Part shown: one piece after another, positions 58,884-64,000 of the stretch
How positions within the stretch are numbered: the stretch's first letter is position 1
Layout: every line of letters begins with the position of its first letter
Origin: Beaufortia kweichowensis
Lineage: Eukaryota; Chordata; Actinopteri; Cypriniformes; Gastromyzontidae
DNA length: 64,000 bases
Reading direction: 5' to 3'
Assembly: GCA_019155185.1 (NCBI GenBank)
Contig: CM032806.1
Coordinates: 1,562,001 to 1,626,000, forward strand
Notes under the pieces: generated by a model
What the model was told of the DNA's origin: nothing
Seen by the model: the letters and a program-made list of their open reading frames with translations, nothing else
Database searches by the model: none
Translations under genes and position numbers: made by a program

Positions 58884-61444
58884 GTATGTTTCAGTTTTTT
58901 TCCTAATGCCTTTAAACTAAGTTCCTCTGTTTAATGTTCGAGTCTTTTTGCTCTTTGGATACAGTTCTGTGAGGATATCAAGCCTGTCGTGCCATCCCTG
59001 AGACGTGGCATTGCTGTTAGAAATACATTATAAGAAAGTGCATCTGAATGCGGGACATGAAGCATATCTATATCTTTGATATCTGCGCGACAACTTTCAA
59101 CATGCATGCGTGCAGACATCATATAGAAGCTGAATGTACAGGATAATATTGCAGTCTGTGGTTGTGCATGTTGTATGATCAACAGGCTGGTTCTGTATGT
59201 GATGTTTAACAGTTCTCATTTAATGACGCTCATAGATTCTGCTGTTGAAAACGGTGTTGTGGTTGTTGAGATTATTCAGTGCTGCCATATCTGTGTCCTT
59301 GTGCAGAAGAGCATCCGACTGTGTAAATGCAATGTTAATTACAGTAATACAGCAATCCAGGTCTATGTATGTGAAAGATATATTTACATATGTGTGTATT
59401 ATGTGAAGGACATGCAAAACCTGCATTCAATTATAATGACTGATGTCAGTTCTGGCAAGAGACCGAAAAACTCTTTGATTGATGTTTTGAGCAGATGATG
59501 TTGCAGAAGTGCTAAGATGTGATTTACTGTCTGAAAACTGTATTTCATTTTGATTTAGCATAGAGGTCGTACTGTATTTTTAACCGGTGCCTGGTTTGCT
59601 AGCCATTCCTTTGGGTAAATTTGAGGAGGTCAGGAGTTTTACCTTGTAAGATGTCTCTTAAAATCACTTTGGACAGCACAGATGGTTCACGGTCCCCATC
59701 GTAAATAATCAGAATCATAAAAAATCCCCCCTCCCTTTATTATTAATGACCACCCCGCGTACTGTATCGTGCAAGCAAAAGCCATTCTCATAGGAAGTAT
59801 GACTTAATGAAATGAAATCTGGGCAAGATGGAGGATTTGAATTGCCTTAAGCAAGGAAGAAAACATACAGTAGGGATCAACTTAAACCAATATAATGCTT
59901 TATGATAATCTGTATTTTTTACATGATGGCTTTAAGTCTTGGATAGGCTGTTGCAGTTTAAGAAGATGATGTAGGTGGATGTTCTCTTCTGTGCCTCACA
60001 GGTGTGCTGTTTGCTCAGCTCAGTTAGACATCCCCGTAACTTAAACTGAGATTTTACAGGTGGTCATTTTGACTAAAAATGGATCATTTTAATAATTGAT
60101 CAGATCAGATCTTATCCGGGTCATTTTTTTATTGCAAAATTAGGACCATTATTCAATTTCTAATGCTCAATTTCTTTTTCCACAATATGTTTGGTCTGTA
60201 TTTGGTCATTTTAGAGCATTTTGGTGCAGAATATCCTCCAGTCCGTAATATTTACCGGCATTAATAAACAATGTTTTGCGTTGCGGTATCTGTCACTTGG
60301 TAACATTAGCTACATTCACATAAAAATTTTACTTATTTCAAAATGAAATAATTTAGATTGAGGAATCCAAGTGTTTACAAAGCTAAGAAAAGTGATCAGG
60401 TTGATGTGCACGTTTGTATGTGACAATCTTAAAATTGGATTTAATCTGTTGACATTTACACACTGTACAAATATACAGACTAATGCCACCATGCTTAAAC
60501 AAGGCTGAACAAAAATCCAGGAATATAAAGCGCAGTGTGAAGAACGAGTACTAGCTGTCATACAGTATTTCCATTAAGCACTTTACTGTGATATTTGAAC
60601 ACTACAGAGGGAATAAGACCTGGAGATAATTCCTCCAGACCACTCCTCTCCTCTTTATCTACCTGTCTCATGTTATGGCAGCAGATGAAAAGACATCTGG
60701 ACATATGAAGTGTTCTTTATTAAATGCCTAAGAGCTTTTCCATGAAATGGAGTAGAGAGGCTGTCAAAACAGATAAATGTGGAGAGACACTCTGGCAGGG
60801 AATGAGAAATGGACACAGGAAGTTGCTGTATGTGTTCTCAGGTTTTGAAAATGGATTCTGGAATATGACCTGTGCCGTCAGGGGAAATTAAAATGAGGGT
60901 AATGAAAAACCATCAAGTTTGATAGGAGGAGCAATACAAAAAACTTTAGATGTAAAATCTCTCTTGTGCATTTGGGCTTCTGTCTGAATGCGATTGGATT
61001 GGTTCAGTTTTCTGTCAGATTATCTTTGTTTGAGATTAGCACTGATGTTTCAGGATTATGTTTTTTTCTTGCTCACTCAGAAACAAATTACAGATGGGAT
61101 TATCTTTGAAAAGTTGTCCAGCGTTACAGTGATTTTCTGCAGGGCTCGGGTGATGTCTAGTTTAGCTTTAAGTTAATTCTGTCCTCAGGTGCTTAAGGGT
61201 TTACATAATGAAAAGACAAAGCTTTATAATATGTTTATCCAGAGGATAGCTGCGTTGCTCAGATATTGTTTTCATATCTTAGGAGACGTAATGGAGTCCT
61301 CAGTTATGTTTCTTTGTACTAGATGTGTCTCATCATGAGTTTTAGAAGAGATCTCAACAATGTTACAGATTTGCAAATATACCGACAACTCCAATGAAAA
61401 ATGGGAACATACTTCTTCAAATTGTCTGAGCACATTTGGAGACA
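58884..61444. other. Intron-like, nothing firm
   Basis: Mostly AT-rich. The 107-codon frame at 59175-59498 overlaps an opposite-strand frame and has no splice support. Bases 60600-60800 are moderately complex. Confidence 0.3.
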
Positions 61445-61600
61445 TGCTGGAGATCTCTTCTGAGACGTGGCATTACTAGGATGTTTTCTCAGGAGATAAA
61501 TCTGAAATGCAGACAGATTCAGCAGAAGTCTCCGGTTGCTCTTCATTTAATTTCAGTTCACTCTAGGAGAAACAATTAAGATATTAAAAGGATCTCATTT
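61445..61600 (+). repeat. Dispersed GAGATCTCTT/TCTCAGGAG repeat, copy 2
   Basis: Partner of 30340-30515: GGAGATCTCTTCTGAGACG, TTTTCTCAGGAGATAAATC, TGAAATGCAGACAGATTC and AGATATTAAAAGGATCTCAT. Confidence 0.55.
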
Positions 61601-61663
61601 TGATTTTATTCTCTCATGGGTATCTAATACATTTGCTTCAAGAGAGGAAAGGTTCTGTGGTTC

Positions 61664-61671
61664 TGACGTCA
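61664..61671. promoter_or_regulatory. Perfect CRE palindrome
   Basis: TTCTGACGTCAGCATG contains TGACGTCA, the cAMP response element, outside any recognised repeat. One such site is expected by chance about once per 65 kb, so the evidence is weak. Confidence 0.3.
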
Positions 61672-61969
61672 GCATGTGGACGTGTTTTAATGTCGGTGGT
61701 GTGATGAACGAGTTTTAAGGCTGGTTTACACACATCTTTGCTGCCATCCTTTATCATGATGAAATGAAAACAGGTATTAAGAAAAGGGCAGGATAGGGTT
61801 ATGCTTTTGTGCATATACACGGAGAAAACAAATTAAACGGGAACTTTCTGGGTTTGATGGTCTCATGCTGAAAGCATGAGGGTGATGATAGCAATTACAA
61901 TATGAGTGTTAATTAAAACTTTGATCATTTGCATGAAAAACCTTTTGGGTTGTGCAGTTGCTCTTCATG

Positions 61970-62115
61970 TCCTTGTGCACCTTTGCATAACTTGCTGTGA
62001 TCTTGCCCAAGGTGTTGTGTGTCGCTGGTAATATTGCAGAGAGCAAATTGATTAACACACCCCTCTTTTTCTAATTAAGCAGCTCTGCTCCTCCCAAGTG
62101 ATATTCGGTATAAAT
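61970..62115. promoter_or_regulatory. Candidate conserved non-coding element
   Basis: Words CTTTGCATAACTTG, AAATTGATTAACAC and TTCTAATTAAGCAGCTC: POU-like and homeodomain-like sites in a short, complex block. Confidence 0.4.
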
Positions 62116-62184
62116 TAAAGGCTGAAGTCCTTTACACTTACCCTGATCAAAGACCAAAGATTATTTTCTAGAAACACATTTTTT

Positions 62185-62480
62185 GTAACAATAAGGTTAT
62201 ATTTGTTGACATTAAATGCACATGACTAACAATACAATGTAAAATATAGATTTTCAGCATTTATTGTTAATAGCAGTAGAATTCATTGTGCATTAAATAA
62301 TGTTAATTGTTAATTGCTTTGTATTAGTGTATTAGTAAAATGCTGAAATGAACATAAACTAAGATTAATAAATGCTTTAGAAGTGTTGTTCATTGTTAGT
62401 TCATGTTAACTAGTTCATATTACTTGATTCCATATCATATTGATTCAATTAATATTAACAAATTGTTCAAAGTAATACAT
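62185..62480. repeat. Fold-back MITE, family 4 (long copy)
   Basis: Starts GTAACAATAAGGTTATATTTG, passes through CAGCATTTATTGTTAATAG and continues with AAACTAAGATTAATAAATGC and TGTTCATTGTTAGTTCATG. The right terminus is eroded. Confidence 0.85.
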
Positions 62481-62539
62481 TTTTGTTGTATATTGTTTTT
62501 TTAAATAAACTATTGTTTTTATCCATATAATATGAAAAT

Positions 62540-62572
62540 GGAGGGGACTTTGGGGGGGACTAAGTCCAGGGA
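62540..62572 (+). other. G-rich patch, possible G-quadruplex
   Basis: GAGGGGACTTTGGGGGGGAC followed by TAAGTCCAGGGAG. It offers four G-tracts of three or more if the seven-G run is split, with loops of about 5, 1 and 10 bases. Confidence 0.4.
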
Positions 62573-63179
62573 GTGAATTTCAAGGAAAGATTGAATTCCA
62601 GTAAAAAATAAAGAGGATTTACATCTTTTATCCACATAATAGCCTCCAAACACTATGCAAATTTCATGGCTAAATATAGGGGGATTTTCTGCATCTTTGG
62701 TTTGAAAATATAAAATGTATCCCTTGCTAGAGTAGTGGATCTTGACCACTATAATTTAAAATTTGTATAATTTAAAATTATTAGAAAATAGACTTTGGCA
62801 AAGAAAATGGCATTTTGGCTGTAAAGTAGCTCTTTTAAGTATTTAAGTGTTTTTAAAGCTCTATATGTCACGTTATACTCTTATACTGTGGATTTACAAG
62901 AGGACTTTTACTCATGAGAAATAGATCTTAAAACTTAAAACCCCTTCTACCTCACGCTTTACAGATCTTCTTCAGATTCTTCAGAAAAATCCAGAGACTG
63001 TGTTTGTTTCTCATTATGTGAAAAGAATTCAATGGTAATTTGGAAAGCTGTAGTGATTGTGCTGCAGATAACAGGTTGTTCTGTTGGCCTACACTATGTC
63101 TCCAAGACTATTAGATTAGCCGGTTTCATTCAATTGACCTAGACAAAATGTTTAGATTAGATCTGGAGGCCAGTAAACA
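62573..63179. other. Nothing recognised
   Basis: AT-rich. Confidence 0.35.
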
Positions 63180-63425
63180 GTAGTCGAGCCGGATGATTGA
63201 AGCACATTGATGCTCAATGCTGCACTCGCCCTTACAGATTTATATAATTACTTTTAGATTTACTCAATGGGTGTAATATGATTAAAGGTTCAGATGGTAA
63301 GACTTTGTCCCGGCTGCTCAAGATAAACCAATAATTTCCTGTTTTTGCTTCAAGGATGGCAGAGAGAAGCTTTGGCACACCTTTCCCGCCCTTGTTCCGT
63401 TTAACATAAGCAGGAATTGTCATCA
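63180..63425. promoter_or_regulatory. Candidate conserved non-coding element
   Basis: Complex block containing ATGATTGAAGCACATTGATG and CACCTTTCCCGCCCTTG. Composition only. Confidence 0.3.
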
Positions 63426-64000
63426 GATATTGAAGCGAGAAACTTCAATTTGTTGTCAGTCCTGTTCATTGATTGACAAAGATTTGTATATGATTTTATT
63501 TATGTAAAGGAAATAACATCATAAAATGTTTTGGCCACTTAATAATCGACTTAATGAATTAGGGTTTATGTAGCTTTTAGTAATGGATCACTCAGTGTTT
63601 CTCTTTTCTGTATTGTTGTGTCTTTGTTGTGTTTTTCTACTGCTGCTTACCATAATTGATGCAGAAGTCTTAATATTATTTTGGGGAGGTTTTGCATTTT
63701 CTTTATGTATTGTTGAAACTGTGCATGAGGTGCAATATTCCCCCAATCTCAGATTTTTCTGTGAAAAACGTTGTTATTGACCGTTTACCCCAGCCGTTCT
63801 GAAACAGCGTCAACATTGTTACTGAACAAACCTTGAAGGGGTGTGAGAAGTTTTTTAACAGCCTTATTTGAATAAAGTTGCTTGTCTGTACAGCTTTATT
63901 GGTTGCTTCAAGGTAAAGGTGTATATTTGTTTTTTCGTTTTAATTAAAGCACATAAACTCATTAAGCAGGCAACATGAATTGACATTGGTGTTTTTTAGA
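63426..64000. other. Nothing firm
   Basis: AT-rich. The 65-codon frame at 63583-63780 encodes a Leu/Phe/Cys-rich stretch resembling a membrane segment, but has no splice or promoter support and is probably T-richness alone. Confidence 0.3.

Noticed and set aside
59175..59498. 107-codon plus-strand frame
   Set aside because: AT-rich codons, hydrophobic-by-T-content peptide and a matching antisense open frame.

Overview
This is vertebrate nuclear DNA, almost certainly from a teleost and probably a cyprinid (carp, minnow or zebrafish relative). The evidence is the AT-rich background with long (AG)n, (CA)n and (TTCTA)n microsatellites, a tRNA-derived SINE with the 3' segment common to fish V-SINE-like elements, a broken Ty3/gypsy integrase piece, a Tc1-like non-autonomous element with TA ends, and at least five fold-back MITE-like families that I recognise as high-copy in cyprinids. 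There are no operons, ribosome binding sites or long open frames. Nearly all open frames in the window are chance or repeat-derived, including a 167-codon minus-strand one at 53623-54126.

I recognise no named gene. The window reads as a gene-poor stretch, either intergenic or the interior of very large introns. It is a patchwork of (a) dispersed repeats and (b) islands 200-850 bp long of higher-complexity, somewhat GC-richer sequence with homeodomain-like TAATTA/ATTA and E-box words. These islands look like the conserved non-coding elements that crowd regulatory gene deserts, but conservation cannot be judged from one sequence.

Layout: 0-9 kb holds the (TTCTA)18 array, a CpG-richer island (700-1550), a candidate terminal exon (2938-3162), three repeat families (3380-4580), a MITE (5809-5998) and a SINE tail. 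9-16 kb holds the best-looking internal exon candidate (8983-9126), the long AG tract, several islands and a weak promoter/5' exon candidate (15463-15524). 16-24 kb holds a complete SINE, two abutting MITEs and a gypsy integrase remnant nested in a MITE or minisatellite. 24-36 kb holds a TATA-box candidate (24104), several exon-like open blocks with good splice signals on the plus strand (28522-28655, 30708-30851, 35862-35978), a (CA)n array with CGTAAA interruptions and a diverged 2.5-kb-apart duplication (33022/35533). 36-58 kb is mostly islands and MITEs, with a 64-bp higher-order minisatellite (47659-47875), an unidentified 78-codon coding-like block (51901-52137) and a Tc1-like element (56453-56984). 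58-64 kb holds a possible CTCF site, then a candidate promoter and 5' untranslated exon with several upstream ATGs (58480-58883), followed by intron-like sequence.

All plus-strand exon candidates rest on open frame, codon composition and splice consensus only. None could be tied to a protein family by eye, so I cannot say whether they belong together. I found no system I can defend as new. The items most worth testing are the exon candidates, the 5' exon at 58.5 kb and the local duplication.
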